A DNA stretch of 64,000 nt from Chlorops oryzae (Eukaryota; Arthropoda; Insecta; Diptera; Chloropidae), in NCBI GenBank assembly GCA_020466095.1, contig CM035808.1, positions 16,965,853 through 17,029,852 of the forward strand, given 5' to 3'. Shown here piece by piece: positions 34,001 through 44,512 of this stretch. How positions within the stretch are numbered: the stretch's first letter is position 1; every line of letters begins with the position of its first letter. Under the pieces are notes generated by a model. The model worked only from the letters and a program-made list of their open reading frames with translations, was not told where the DNA came from and did not search any database. The position numbers and the translations under genes were made by a program.

Positions 34001-35297
34001 CGAGTGTTGTTTCAAGGGTTTTTCTGTAATTTTTCCTTTCAGTTATTTATTAAAAACAGATGCGAGTGTAAAGAACACACAAAATGTAACAAAAGCCTTA
34101 GCTTAATTCTTGTGCGAAACCCATTTTTGCCCATCTCCCAGCTCATCTTCTCAGTCCAATCTAGACCAACCCTACCCATATGAATATGGAATTGAGCCTT
34201 ATAAAGGACTTGTCGTTTTTCGTATGAGCTATGGGGGCGGAGGAAAGTGAACATGGAGCGAGATGAAGGCAATATTTGCATACTCAATTGCATTGTAAAT
34301 TTCCCGCTTGAAGTAGCACAAAGGAAAATGAGAAGAAAAAAAGCATTTTCACATGCGAATATAGAAAAGTTGAGATATATAATAATAGGCGAGAGAAGAG
34401 AGGAGAAAAGTTGAGTATGGTGGTTCGGTGTTTTGTTTTCCTCTTCTTACCTTTATTCACAACATACACACAGTATACAGGTGTCAAGTGAGGAAGGAAG
34501 AGGCAGAGGAGAGAGGGGGTGGCATTGTTGAATTCTTGAAATAAAAATGCTGCTGTGAAATTAGAATACAGTTTATTCAAAGGGATACCCATTTGAATGA
34601 CAAATAAAAAGAAAGGAAAATATGAAAAACGGAAAAAAGTTGGTAAGAATCTGCACACTCAAGTCAAGCAATCTTCGGTTTTGAGTGTATATGTATGGGG
34701 TTGGGTCAGTAGTGTGTTGAAGGGGTGGCGGTTGAGCTACATACATATATGATTGTAGGCTCGCCTATCTCTTCCTTATAAAAATGACGCTTGTCATTTC
34801 AAGCATCGTGTTGGGCCTCTGTCTGCTTGACTAGCAAAAATACTCATATGTGCTTCTGTTAGCATACTTGCGAGCGACATTTGAAAGCTCTGACATATTA
34901 AGGGCCGAGGAAAGGGGGCCGAGAAGAGCAAGTGAACGGTTTGCTGATGATGAGCAAAAACACTTAACATATTCTAATTATTCAGGTTTATTTTTGTTTT
35001 GAAGTGCCTTTCAACCAAGAATTGCAGATTTATGCGAATCTGTTTTCTTTTGCTTTTTATTTTCATTCTGTCGAAATAAAGAAAATGTGCTGCATTACCT
35101 TCTGATTAAAATGTAAAAGGGAACAACTAAAAATGAATTCCATTCTATTCTCGTGACGAGGGGAAAAGAGTTACCATTTACAACTTATGAGATATTATTA
35201 TTTTTTGACTATTTAATATTTGCCATTATTGGTTCTTATTACCTAATTAATAACCGGTTAGCTTGGCGCTATTCCGAACGTTCGTTATTTTAACCTT
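31027..35297. other. long gene-free stretch
   Basis: About 4.3 kb without a recognised gene or repeat family. Small items: a Q-rich minus-strand frame near 32836-32900 next to a strong-looking donor (GCGCAG then GTGAGG), and AT-rich runs. It may be unique intronic or intergenic DNA; it shows few of the transposon signs seen elsewhere in the window. Confidence 0.35.
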
Positions 35298-35305
35298 ATG
35301 GGTAC

Positions 35306-36718
35306 CAGAGCTGTAAAGGAAGCAATTTCAAGATTGATTCAAGAATCAATCACAGCCTGGTTGGAGAAAAAATAATTAATTCATTTTGCGGCAATCAATT
35401 GATTTATATTTTGAATTGTCAAATATTTGATTTAAATCAAAAAAAAAATTTAAATCAGTGTTGATTTAATTCAAAAATGATTTAAATCACTCTATTTAAA
35501 TCAAACAAGAGTGATGTAGTCAGGTAAGCCCTACACTACAAACCCGAATTAGTGCACTTCTTATTTCATTAACACTATCTGTTTAGTAATGCAGTACAGT
35601 GAAATTATCATTCACGAAGGAGGGAGTGGGCAGGGAAGGGTGGCTTCGCAATTGTTAGAAGCTACTGAAAAAAGATTTGAGGCTTACTTTCTCCTAAAAA
35701 AAGAAGTTGAGGATTCTACAATTGCTTCAGTACTATGGATTAAAGCATTGATGACAACAAGGTTGGAGAAGTAGTCGAAATAGTAAAAAAAAGCCGTTTA
35801 CGACATGTCAGGTATCCAAAGCAAGGTTATCCAGGAAAAAACGCCTTCGAAAAGATATCATTTTCAGTTTTCCTTAGCTGGTAAATAATTCCTTCATAAT
35901 TAATATTTAAATATCAATGCTTAATTTTAATAGATGAACCGGAAGATATGTTTGAACAAATGGAAAATTCAAACATTAATAAGTTTGTTGCTTATCTAGC
36001 AGATTCTTCAACATCTGAAAAAATGCTGGATAAATATCCAAACATCAAAAAAGCGTATATAAGATATAATACGCCACTACCTTCATCGGCTGCGGTTGAA
36101 AGATTATTTTCATTTGCAACTCTTTTGAATGCACCACGACGTGGCTCGCTTTCCGATAGCAATTTTGAAAAATTACTTTTATTGAAAGTGAACAATTTCC
36201 CAATTTAATAATTTAATACAATAAAATTTATAATGAAACATAATTACTTCTAGATATGCACTTATTGAGCTTATAAGCGGAATTTCGATACAAACAAGTA
36301 TTCCCAGCTTAATGCCTTGTTGAGTGCTTTTGAATGCACAACGACGCTGATCGCTTTCCTGGTTATTATTTGTCCTGTACACGGAATGCTCATATGGTTG
36401 ATTGCTTAGGCTTGAAAGGGGCTTTAGGGGCTTGAAATGGGCTTGAGGGGGGCCTTGAAAGGAATTATCAATTCCATATCCAATTCCATATGGGCTTGCA
36501 ATTTCGGGCTGACAATTCAAGGCTTAAACAAAAGAATTGTTAATTCCCGCGCTTAAAAATATGAATTAAAAAAGGAATTGATAATTCCTTTTCACAAATC
36601 TTGCAGTAGAATTATATTTTGAATTCTTAATTCACTTTGTTGGAATTGTGGAATTCACTGAAAATTTTTAATTCAATAGGCCTAAAATGCGAAATGAATT
36701 AATTCCTTTACAGCTCTG
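35306..36718 (+). mobile_element. hAT element with decayed transposase
   Basis: CAGAGCTGTAAAGGA starts at 35306 and its complement TCCTTTACAGCTCTG ends at 36718. These are typical hAT ends. An 8-bp duplication is not exact: CTTATGGG and CTTACAGG occur nearby, but with a 3-base offset on the left. The subterminal parts are rich in TTTAAATCA and AATTAATTC repeats. The transposase tail is at 35589-36208. Confidence 0.65.
35589..36208 (+). pseudogene. hAT transposase, C-terminal dimerisation domain
   Basis: The frame at 35948-36208 reads YPNIKKAYIRYNTPLPSSAA then VERLFSFATLLNAPRRGSLS and ends FEKLLLLKVN, the hAT dimerisation domain. An intron-like gap (GTAAATAATTCC to TTTTAATAG, about 35880-35933) may separate it from the upstream frame (35589-35774, TIASVLWIKALMTTRL). 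The N-terminal zinc finger and first two catalytic blocks are missing, so it is dead. Confidence 0.75.
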
Positions 36719-36734
36719 CTTACAGGTAATAATT

Positions 36735-36965
36735 TTGTTATTAATTATTATTTGGGCTTTTTGGTCCCTCATTTTTCACTTATAGTGAAAAATGCAATTT
36801 TTGCCAATTGAAAAAATTTATTTTTCATAAATTGCCGAGAAGTGTGGAAATCCGATACGACCGGTTTCGAACCTAGCTTACAGGTTCATCATCAGGTATC
36901 TTTAACCACCACCTTAGCCACTCTGACCACCTTAGCGATGTGAGGTAGGTCGACTAATTTGTCCA
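36735..36965 (-). mobile_element. Penelope-like terminal repeat with hammerhead
   Basis: Second copy of the repeat seen at 4470 and 40381. It retains the whole ribozyme core (36854-36900). Confidence 0.6.
36854..36900 (-). ncRNA. hammerhead ribozyme motif, CUGAUGA type
   Basis: Minus strand: stem I GATAC pairs with GTATC. The core CTGATGA is followed by stem II GAACCT...AGGTTC (six pairs), GAAAC, CG, and GTC as the cleavage triplet. Stem III is one C-G pair. Every conserved core base is present. Such minimal stem III hammerheads are known from Penelope-like retroelements, where they may work as dimers. Confidence 0.72.
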
Positions 36966-37652
36966 TATTTATTATATATTATATATTGTAAAATTTATTT
37001 AAAATTTTCAAGAGCCTTCTAACTTTTTGAAAATTTTAAAATTTTCAAGAGCCTTCCAGACTTTGAAAATTTCAAAATTTTATTACTACCAAATGTTCGA
37101 ATTCAAACGATTGTAGTTTCCTCTCAAATTCTGTTTTGCAATGACTATGTATAAATAAGTCCCAAGGGCAAACACTAAAATTTGCAGGAATAGACATGAG
37201 AGAAAACTGTTTCTCACACGGACAATTTTATGTAGCTTGCTCACGCGTAAGCTCAGCCGGTAGTTTGGTGGCGTCGCCACGCCTCCTATTGAAAGGATGC
37301 GGGTGTTTCTACAGGTTCGAATTGTTGCTCTCTCACTAACTTTGCTCTCTTGAAAAGTGCCGAAATGCTACAATGTTATAAAAAATGGAAATAAAGCCTA
37401 TTGCTTCCTCATATTACGTTCAGACGTATGTCGAAATCCCAGGATTTCAGAACAAAATTGAAATCGCCTAGATTTCAAATGTCAAATTTGTTCTGAAATT
37501 TGAACGAAGCTATTTTTTAGAAAAAAAATTTTTTTTATGTCTACCTCCTTAGGCAAATTTTCTTTATGTGAAAAAATAAAGGCTTGAAATTGGAGGAATC
37601 GAAATTTATTTATTTTTAAATTTAAAATTCATAAAAAAAATCGTTCGCATCG
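36966..37652. other. gene-free stretch
   Basis: It holds a short tandem repeat TTTTCAAGAGCCTTC (about 37005 and 37044). A palindromic patch of TTCAGAACAAAATTGAAATC and its partner GATTTCAAATGTCAAATTTG lies near 37446-37500. No gene is recognised. Confidence 0.4.
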
Positions 37653-37706
37653 ATGCCAAATATAATTTTAAATGTGTGCGCCGACATCTCCTGTGTTCTG
37701 ACCGAA

Positions 37707-37835
37707 ATGGCTCTGGATATTGAGAAGATCTGCCGGACCTGCCTAGCGTTGAATGGCCCATTATTATCCATTTATGATGGCGATAACTGCGGCGGTACAA
37801 TTGCTGATATGCTTCGCAATTTTACGAAAATGAAG
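37707..37835 (+). CDS. ZAD zinc-finger protein, first exon
   Basis: From ATG at 37707 the frame reads MALDIEKICRTCLALNGPLL and then YDGDNCGGTIADMLRNF, ending in FTKMK at a good donor (AAG then GTAAGA, 37836). CxxC followed by this spacing is the start of a ZAD, the insect-specific dimerisation domain of C2H2 zinc-finger proteins. An upstream in-frame ATG at 37653 would add 18 residues. I prefer 37707 because its context (CGAAATGG) is better and ZADs sit at the N-terminus. No second exon with the remaining CxxC or the fingers is visible downstream. The gene is therefore either very long, or broken, or an exon copy. Confidence 0.6.
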
Positions 37836-38049
37836 GTAAGATCCACAGTAGAGATGGAGTGCTATTCCTTTAAGCTTATTGTAAGCTTAAACACCAAGGT
37901 GTCTGGCACCTCATTTTATCATAGAGGTGCCAATGATAATGCAACAAGGTTCCACCGCCATTGCTCTTAATTGGGCCTGCAAGATATTAATTTAAAATAT
38001 TAACTTAAAAAAAAACATTCACATACCTTTAAATCCACCACCACCAGTG

Positions 38050-38300
38050 CTCTTTTTCGAAATATATTTGTTTTTTGTATACAATAACTTACGTCGTCAT
38101 CACTCATTCGCTAGTTTCTTGCAAATTACTTTATATTAATTTATTTATTTATTTGTTATTATTAGGGAGGGATATTTAGAATAGTGGACTTTTTGAAATT
38201 GTTATGCTTCTCTTTATTGTGTATGAGACACAGTCCGAGATATAGGATATTTTTGCCCGCGTTTACATCCCTGTTCCACCAAGTACGGCAATTTGGACAA
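38050..38300 (-). ncRNA. possible guide RNA (omega/f-RNA) region
   Basis: In Fanzor and TnpB elements the guide RNA covers the 3' end of the gene and the DNA beyond. By position, the guide here would span the last codons and the following 100 or so bases. I see no decisive structure, so this is a location inferred from family knowledge only. Confidence 0.2.
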
Positions 38301-39107
38301 AATTGGTACCTGTGAGGTGACAAGGATGTTTTGTTCGGGGCAAAACACTTTGCGCATAACTTTGTGATCCTAAATTCATTGACTATCAAGATGTGCGCCT
38401 TTCTATTTCTTAAGGCCTCTATTAATTTCTTGTTTGGCGTGCGAACATATCCACGAATTGGCGAATTTGCTGCCATTTCAGTCGAACCGATACACACAAG
38501 TGTTTTTTCATTTGGGTTTGGGACTAACATTTCAGCAATATTATTGCACGCCTTCTGTCTCAGCATGTAGCGCTTGAGTCGAAGGCGAGCAACCTTGCGC
38601 TGTTCGAAAACAGATTGCTTTTCCAGTAGTATCTGCTGCTGATACGCAATATATTCACGATAATTGCCATCATTTGCAGATAGCTGTGTGGTCTCCTCAA
38701 AAGACTTGGTGTAGCGGTCGAGCTTACGCTTGTTTGAGTACAGACCGGCGAGGTGTTGGTAACACGTATTTTTTATTTTTATTGGTTCGCCATCACGAAC
38801 ACCTCCGAAAATCAGTCTGCACCCTGGATCTAGTCCGAGCGTATGTTCGTATTTGGTTTGACGGATTTCTTCAATATTTCCGGAGAACTTTAAACTCGTT
38901 TGTTTTTTTCTTTTTTGGAGCTACAGGAGCATGTGTCTTTACGATTTTGTCCATCACGAAGGACACTGACACACCATCAGTCATGATGGACGAAATTTTT
39001 TTAATACCTGATGTAGGCATTCGGAAATATTTAGGAAATTCATCGTCTTTTTTAAAAGTTTCAAATTTACCTTTAAACAATTTTAATTTGCACAGCATCG
39101 AATACAT
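38162..39107 (-). pseudogene. Fanzor RNA-guided nuclease (eukaryotic TnpB), 5'-truncated, one frameshift
   Basis: Fanzor proteins are TnpB relatives that cut DNA guided by an RNA made from the element. The minus-strand frame from about 38920 to 38162 (about 253 codons) is open. It holds RuvC-I (HTLGLDPGCRLIFGGV, near 38836-38795), a lysine-rich bridge region, the RuvC-II candidate GSTEMAANSPIRGY (near 38485), zinc ribbon CAKC...CPNC, and RuvC-III NRDVNAGKNI (near 38275). Upstream, in another frame (39107-38871), is a WED-like part with SGIKKISSIMTDGVSVSF, usual just before RuvC-I. An A-rich run near 38903-38920 separates the two frames, so a single indel broke it, or the assembly is wrong there. 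The usual N-terminal third is absent. The identity is strong; activity is unlikely in this copy. Confidence 0.85.
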
Positions 39108-39228
39108 CGGGGCATAACAATTTGCGCAGAATTTTGTGGTCCTGAATTCTTTGACGATCAAGATGCGCATTCCGATATTTTAAGGCCTATATTAGTTTTG
39201 TTATTGGCGTACGAATATAGCCGTCATT
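39108..39228 (-). pseudogene. second Fanzor fragment fused upstream
   Basis: MRILIVKEFRTTKFCANCYAP (39170-39108) repeats HILIVNEFRITKLCAKCFAP of the main copy. The DNA up to 39228 repeats the YVRTPNKKLIEAL segment. It stops at the first zinc-ribbon pair and joins straight onto the WED-like start of the main copy. Two Fanzor copies were therefore joined by deletion or template switching. Confidence 0.7.
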
Positions 39229-39503
39229 TTTAGGGTGAAATGAATGATTCAAATCAATTTTTTTCATATAGAATTAATTCAAATTTTAATTCATCTATTA
39301 TTTTTTTAAATTGAATCATTCAGAAAATTCTTATTTAAAATGAATGATACAATTTAAATTCAATTTTTTTCCAGATATGAATGCATTCGAGTTGTAATTC
39401 GATTCATATTTTTGGAAAAAAATAATCATTCAAAAAATCTAATTCAATTCGTGAATGATTTGGAGAGTGATTAAAAAATGAATCACTCTTTTACAACTCT
39501 GGT
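39229..39503. mobile_element. AT-rich hAT-like MITE remnant
   Basis: It is full of GAATGATT/AATCATTC repeats on both strands and ends TTTTACAACTCTG at 39503. That resembles the CAGAGCTGTAAAG end of the hAT at 35306-36718. The left end is not recognisable, so it is probably truncated by the Fanzor junction. Confidence 0.45.
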
Positions 39504-40061
39504 TTAGAATGATGACTGCTACTAAATCCGCTATTCTTCCCTGCACATACTGACATTGAATCATCGCTTGAACGTAATGTATTTTTCTTAGCGTTGAATA
39601 ATTCAATAAAGTTTGAAGGGAGGAGTCCAATTGTTGTTGATGCTGCATTAAGCATCCCCATTAAGAACCCTTTGACTAGCTTCAATATAGTTGTCCTTAT
39701 ATAGCTTTAGTTTTGATAACCATTTATATGTTTTGCGATTTAATTCATTACGTTTCTATTGTGACCAGTTTTTTCTACTATTACCCCTAGTCCTAAGTGA
39801 ATCATTTTTATGGACATAAAAAAACAATAAGTCGCTTATTCTTTTTAACAGTAGCATGGAGTCTCTTTGGTTTTGAGTTGGATCGGTAATAAGATTGTTC
39901 GGGCCAAAAAAGGTATGGTGTACCAATGCGAACATTGACGGATTCAGGCATTCGTTCCATTTGCTGGCGTCCTCAGTGCCTTCTACTTTTATATCAAAGC
40001 TAAATGCATATATATTGGTACCGGTTTTCAACTCCGTGATGATTTTAGCTTTCTGCCTCAT
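39504..40061 (-). pseudogene. endogenous orthomyxovirus-like PB1 polymerase fragment, copy 1
   Basis: Two minus-strand frames are visible. 40061-39756 contains ASKWNECLNPSMFALV, like the motif A region of segmented negative-strand (orthomyxo-type) PB1. 39685-39491 contains GFLMGMLNAASTTIGLL (motif B) and LRSSDDSMS (motif C, SSDD). Between them is a stop near 39756 and a frame change, so it is not functional. PB1 is the polymerase subunit that copies viral RNA; here it is a fossil. The 3' side is cut by the MITE at 39503. The assignment rests on motif order and spacing and has not been checked by search. Confidence 0.62.
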
Positions 40062-40350
40062 CTACATATTCCATAATAAAAATTTGAGTCTGTTAAGTCA
40101 GTTTATGGAAGATAATTATACATTATAACATCATAAGCATATGTGAGGTAATATTTCATTATTTTGTCTCTTCTTGTATGTAAGTCCGCATAAAGATAAT
40201 GAGAATTTTAGAAAAATATTTAAATGCACTAACACTTTCATTGTTTGATATGAGAAAATAATCAGACAACGGATTTTTAAGTGTTAATACTTCCGTTGTT
40301 TGCAACAACAAAATAATCAAAAAAAAGTTTTTTTAAGTGTTAATAGTTTT
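40062..40350 (-). repeat. flank of PB1-like copy shared with foldback element
   Basis: 40065-40240 is the inverted counterpart of 50572-50745 (AGAAGAGACAAAATAAT, GGAATATGTAGATGAGGCAG). 40240-40350 carries AAGTGTTAATACTTCCGTTG-type repeats like those of the foldback element at 50108-51142. Confidence 0.7.
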
Positions 40351-40380
40351 GGTGATTTTTTTATTTATTCTATTTTTTTT

Positions 40381-40665
40381 TACCATCTCCATATTTCATT
40401 ATTAATTATTATTTGGGCTTTTTGGTACCTCATTTTTCACTTATAGTGAAAAATGTAATTTTTGGCAATTGGAAAAATTTATTTTTCATAAATTGCCGAG
40501 AAATGTGGAAAGCCGATACGACCGGTTTCGAACCTAGCTTACAGGTTCATCATCAGGTATCTATATCCAACACCTTAGCCACTATGACCAACTTAGCGAT
40601 GTGAGGTAGGTCGGCTAAATTGTGCATATATACACCATTGGCGTGCCCGCCTTATTGTAAATAGA
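40381..40665 (-). mobile_element. Penelope-like terminal repeat with hammerhead
   Basis: Third copy of the repeat at 4470 and 36735. It includes the TTTTTCACTTATAGTGAAAAA palindrome and the intact ribozyme core. Confidence 0.6.
40515..40561 (-). ncRNA. hammerhead ribozyme motif, CUGAUGA type
   Basis: The 47-nt core is identical to that at 36854-36900: GATAC/GTATC stem I, CTGATGA, GAACCT/AGGTTC stem II, GAAAC, GTC. Confidence 0.72.
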
Positions 40666-40687
40666 TTTTTTTTTTTTTTTTTATATA

Positions 40688-41872
40688 TTAGGTGTAGTAA
40701 AAAGAAATCCATTATTTTTGCATTAAATTGAGGGTTTTTTAAGATAGAGAATGTCTCATTTAGGCTCAAATTATCCTTTTAGTTCGAAACTTGTTGCCAA
40801 TTTTAGGGTATTTCATTTAGCCTCTCTCATATGAACCCCGTTCTTTAGCATAAAATTGAGACAGTCGATTTCAGACTCTAACGAATGTTTCACTCAGCAA
40901 AATTGTTCGCCATGACAGGTAACAGATGGTAAATACTTGGTGCCAGTCGTGAAATGGTGGATGCAGAAGAATCCCAAGCCAAATCGACTTTTTGCATGGC
41001 GGTACTAATTGTGTGGCACTGGCGTTGTCCTGATGGAACACACTATTTTCCTCCTATTGGCCAAAGTGCGTTATGGGCGATTTCCCTTCAAACGGTCCCA
41101 ATTTGAAGTAAGTCCAGTTAAGAGTTTGCCTTGGCATCTCATAGATACGATAATTCTGCCATCCCATCCAAAAACAGCAAACTTCCTGCCGTCATCTGGC
41201 TTGAGCCACTTTCCGCTCGGTTCACCGTGTTTCACCACGACTCGTTTTCGTTGAGTTGTCATGACCCAATTTTCATCACATGTCACCAACCGCTCAGAAA
41301 TGGGTCGATTTTTGCGGTTCAGCGCAATTCGCAGATGGACAATTCGGTCTATGAGGTTTTTTTGCGTTTACTCGTGGGCACCCATTACATCGAGCTTCTT
41401 TTGTATCCAGCACTTATTCATAATGGTTCCAAACTAATTTGTGCAATCTTTAGCTCTTTTGCAATTCGAAACGTGCTAACATTGACGGTTCGGACTCAGA
41501 TAATTTCCATGATTTTATCGACATTCGACAATTGGACTTCCAGTGCGTGCACCTTGACATCGAAGTGTACTGGAACGGAATCGACGAAACCAAATGCGCA
41601 TGATTGGCTGTTACAGTATCCAGGTCCAAACGCTATTCAACATTTTCAGGCTGGCTTGACGTTTTCTCCCTTCAGAAAAAGATCTGTAAAATGTAGCGAA
41701 TTTTCTCTTTGTCCGATGTCATTTTGACAAGCTTCAAAAAACTGAATAATCAATCAAAAAGTGTCATAAAAGCTTTTTTACGTTAGGAACTGTCATCTTT
41801 GCCGAATCTTGCAACGTCGACTTATACAACGAATGCGATTAAATAACGCCATCTATTGTAAGGATTTCTTTT
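40688..41872 (-). pseudogene. decayed mariner transposon (second family)
   Basis: GTAAAAAGAAATCC near 40697 and GGATTTCTTTTTA near 41857 are short inverted ends. On the minus strand, from about 41727, pieces of a DD34D mariner transposase appear in several frames: MTSDKEKIRYILQ, RTGSPIVE, LDVMGAHE, ALNRKNRP. The frame at 41289-41071 carries VTCDENWVMTTQRKRVVVKH and GEPSGKW, the first catalytic block. Many stops show old age. It is unrelated to the Himar1 copy at 5842. Confidence 0.65.
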
Positions 41873-41874
41873 TA

Positions 41875-42085
41875 ACAGTAGCATGGAGTCTTTTGGTTTT
41901 GAGTTGGATCGGTAATAAGATTGTTCGGCAAAAAAGTATGGTGTACCAATGCGAACATTGACGGATTCAGGCATTCGTTCCATTTGCTGTCCTAGGCTTC
42001 ATTTTATACAAAGCTAAATGCTATAGGTACCGGTTCAACCCTTACTTTTAGTTCTGCCATCTAGGCATTCATAATAATGTGGGTC
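41875..42085 (-). pseudogene. orthomyxovirus-like PB1 fragment, copy 2
   Basis: About 200 bp repeat 39848-40050 in the same orientation, with many small deletions (for example CGGCAAAAAAGTATGG against CGGGCCAAAAAAGGTATGG). Only the motif A neighbourhood is covered. It abuts the mariner right end, so the Penelope-like repeat and the mariner lie between two PB1-like copies. Confidence 0.6.
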
Positions 42086-42744
42086 TTGATTGAAGCAGTT
42101 TTCCTTTGCAAGGCCGTTAGTTAGTACCATTACGTACATATGTGCATATGTGGCGATTAGTTTCATGATTGCTCTTTAGTAATTTGAATCCCTACCAAGC
42201 ATAAATTCCTGCATAATCTGCTTCACCGATCGTGATTACTTTAGCACGCTTAACGTGACTTCGGTGCCATTTTCGTTCGTGACAGCAAAAATAGAAAGAT
42301 TTTTTAGTTAATATTCCGTTGAATTTGAACAAAAAATTATTCATTAACTTGACACCCAAATCGTTTTTTATGTTCAAATTTTGGTGCATTGTTTTCAATA
42401 TTTTTGCAATTTTTTTAATTCGACACATTCATTGATTTAATCTATTAATTTCGATTTTATGCATTTCGCACCTCATTTGTTTTGCACCTTATCGAAGTAC
42501 GAAGAATTTTCGGCAATTGGAATATGTTTACAGTATTTTGTCATAAATTTAATTTTCGGCAGTGGAAATCCACAAGCAAGTTTGACCAATTTTCGTTCAT
42601 CATGGTTCTATCATACACTTCCACTAATAACAACTAAAGTGTCATAAGCTTAGGTAGAAGTGCTTAACATTGTGCAAAACACATTGGCTGCACAATGCAC
42701 TATAATACTTGGAAAATAGATTTTTTTTTTCACTATTTATAACC
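42086..42744. other. stretch with unassigned minus-strand coding-like pieces
   Basis: Minus-strand pieces look coding-like but broken: ERKLVKLACGFPLPKIKFMT (about 42600) and KWHRSHVKRAKVITIGEADY (about 42250). I do not recognise them. They could belong to another mobile element or to a host pseudogene. Confidence 0.3.
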
Positions 42745-42889
42745 AAACAGAAAATTATCAAATATTACGAACTTTTCCCAAATTTTGTAATTTGTTTGAA
42801 ATTTTTAATTGTGGCAATTAAAATGCCAATAGATCGAGTTTAAAAATCGCCATTAATTGGAATTTTTCGTAGCCAGTTTTTCTGTGCAC
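42745..42889 (-). mobile_element. end A of the foldback-type element, solo
   Basis: On the minus strand ACAGAAAAACTGGCTACGAA and about 110 further bases match 50108-50220 closely. GTGC directly abuts the end. No partner end is visible, so this is a truncated insertion. It interrupts a LINE frame at 42892. Confidence 0.65.
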
Positions 42890-43144
42890 AATTTGTGCAA
42901 TCGTTTTTTCATACAACTGCTGTTGAGTTGGCGTCGTGAAGTGAATGAATGCTCGAAATAACCGATGCGGAAATAATTTGTTCATGGAATTTTTTGTGGT
43001 GCGACGTGATTCAAGTTTCTTCAGACATATAAGCACGCACCGAGTATTGTATGGTGAAAGCATTTCACCAGTCAACAATCCTCGCAGGGAGAAACGTTCA
43101 AAAGATCTTTGAACTCGCTCAATTCTCGCCGATATGAACTTCAT
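42890..43144 (-). pseudogene. LINE C-terminal fragment
   Basis: The frame reads ARIERVQRSFERFSLRGLLT, then PYNTRCVLICLKKLESRRT. This fits the region after the reverse transcriptase of non-LTR elements (IExVQxRFxRFALRxL...PYxxRCxLLxLxxLxxRR). It is cut off by the foldback-element end at 42889. Confidence 0.5.
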
Positions 43145-44504
43145 TTGTTAAAAATTAGTGAAAACTTCTAAAAAAAAAATCGATACTTCGAAACGAGGAA
43201 TTTTGTCGAGCGCTTTGTAAAGCAGAGTTATACAGGGCATACTTTCAGGCGAGAATAGCTGACTTGTCTTCCAGTTCGACATAATATGAAGCGCTACAAT
43301 ATTACCCATTCCAATTAACATTGCAAATACATATTTCTTCTTTCGCTTCTGTGAAAAATCAATTTAAACCAAATTTCCAATTACCTCTAATGGTACTACA
43401 GGTAATATTTTTCATTTTTTTTTTTTTTTGTTTTTTGCTGTCTCATTATTTTCTTTTGAAATTTCCGAATCCAACCCTCAATTGAAGTGCTGTGGAAGAA
43501 AATATCGCGCGCCCTCAGGTCGGACATTCAATTTCATCTTTCGGTCAATATAAATGACAATGTGCTCTGGTGCTCTCCTCAACGCGCAATTTGTATAGCT
43601 GCCATTTGTTTGCTCGGCGGTGCTGCAAGCGCAAGACGCTGGATGTAAATCTCCCACTGGACTTCCACCTTGCCCTCCTGTCATTCTATCCGGGGGCTGG
43701 CTTCCGCTGAAACATCAATTTAAAAATTGCTGTATTAGCATTGCCCACTTAACAAAAAAATCCCTCTGAGTACAGCGGCGAGATGATGGTGTGCAATTCA
43801 CCATAAAAAAAAACTCACCCAATGTATCCACTTGTGGAGTTTCTTGATTTGGTTTGGTTGTACCGAGCTACATTAAAATTAGCGATTAATTTTTACACCT
43901 AAAATATGTAAATGGAGACGAATTGGGTACGCGAGACTTTGTGTTTGATGGTAAAAATGGGGCTAGTGCGATGGAAACGTTCGTTTCGTGCTTCATTGCC
44001 AACGATATTTATGAGAACCATTCCACTGTGCTGGATGTTTTTTGAATTTGTCTTTCTTAATTTTCTTTTTTGTTCACCGTCATTTTTTTTTGCATTGTTT
44101 CTTCGTTTCTCCATATTTTCCTACTTTTTGTTGGAATGAAACAAATATATTCGGCAAAATTGGAGGCATATCGGATATAAGTACAATATGCAAGATTGGT
44201 ATTCGCGATCTTGCATTTTTTCTACTCTCAGAAAACAAAATTGTGTACCCAACAACGTAGATTCTCAAATTTAGGGTGCCACTGTTGTTGCATCCTTCTT
44301 GCTATATATGTTTTTGGTTTATTTTTTATTTTATTTTATTTTTTTATTTACCAAATTGTTCATGGAAATAAGAAAAGTATTAACCCTTAATCGCTAACGA
44401 ATCCATATTAGGTGTCTGATAAAAAAAATATAAACGAAAAAGGTACTTTTTGAGCTACAGGCTGTTTTTCGTTTGAGTTTTAAGAAATGTAAGGTTGCAA
44501 TTAC
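43145..44504. other. stretch with weak coding hints
   Basis: An acceptor-like TTGATGTTTCAG is followed on the minus strand by CGGAAGCCAGC and an open frame from 43684 (MTGGQGGSPVGDLHPASCAC). Base composition is more even than around it. It might be a host exon or an old retroelement piece. I do not assign it. The rest is AT-rich with nothing recognised. Confidence 0.25.
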
Positions 44505-44512
44505 CTCCGGAT

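Noticed and set aside
35298..36726. Exact 8-bp target duplication for the hAT at 35306-36718
   Set aside because: ATGGGTAC and CTTACAGG do not match at the borders. Only an offset imperfect pair is seen, so the element is called from its ends and transposase alone.
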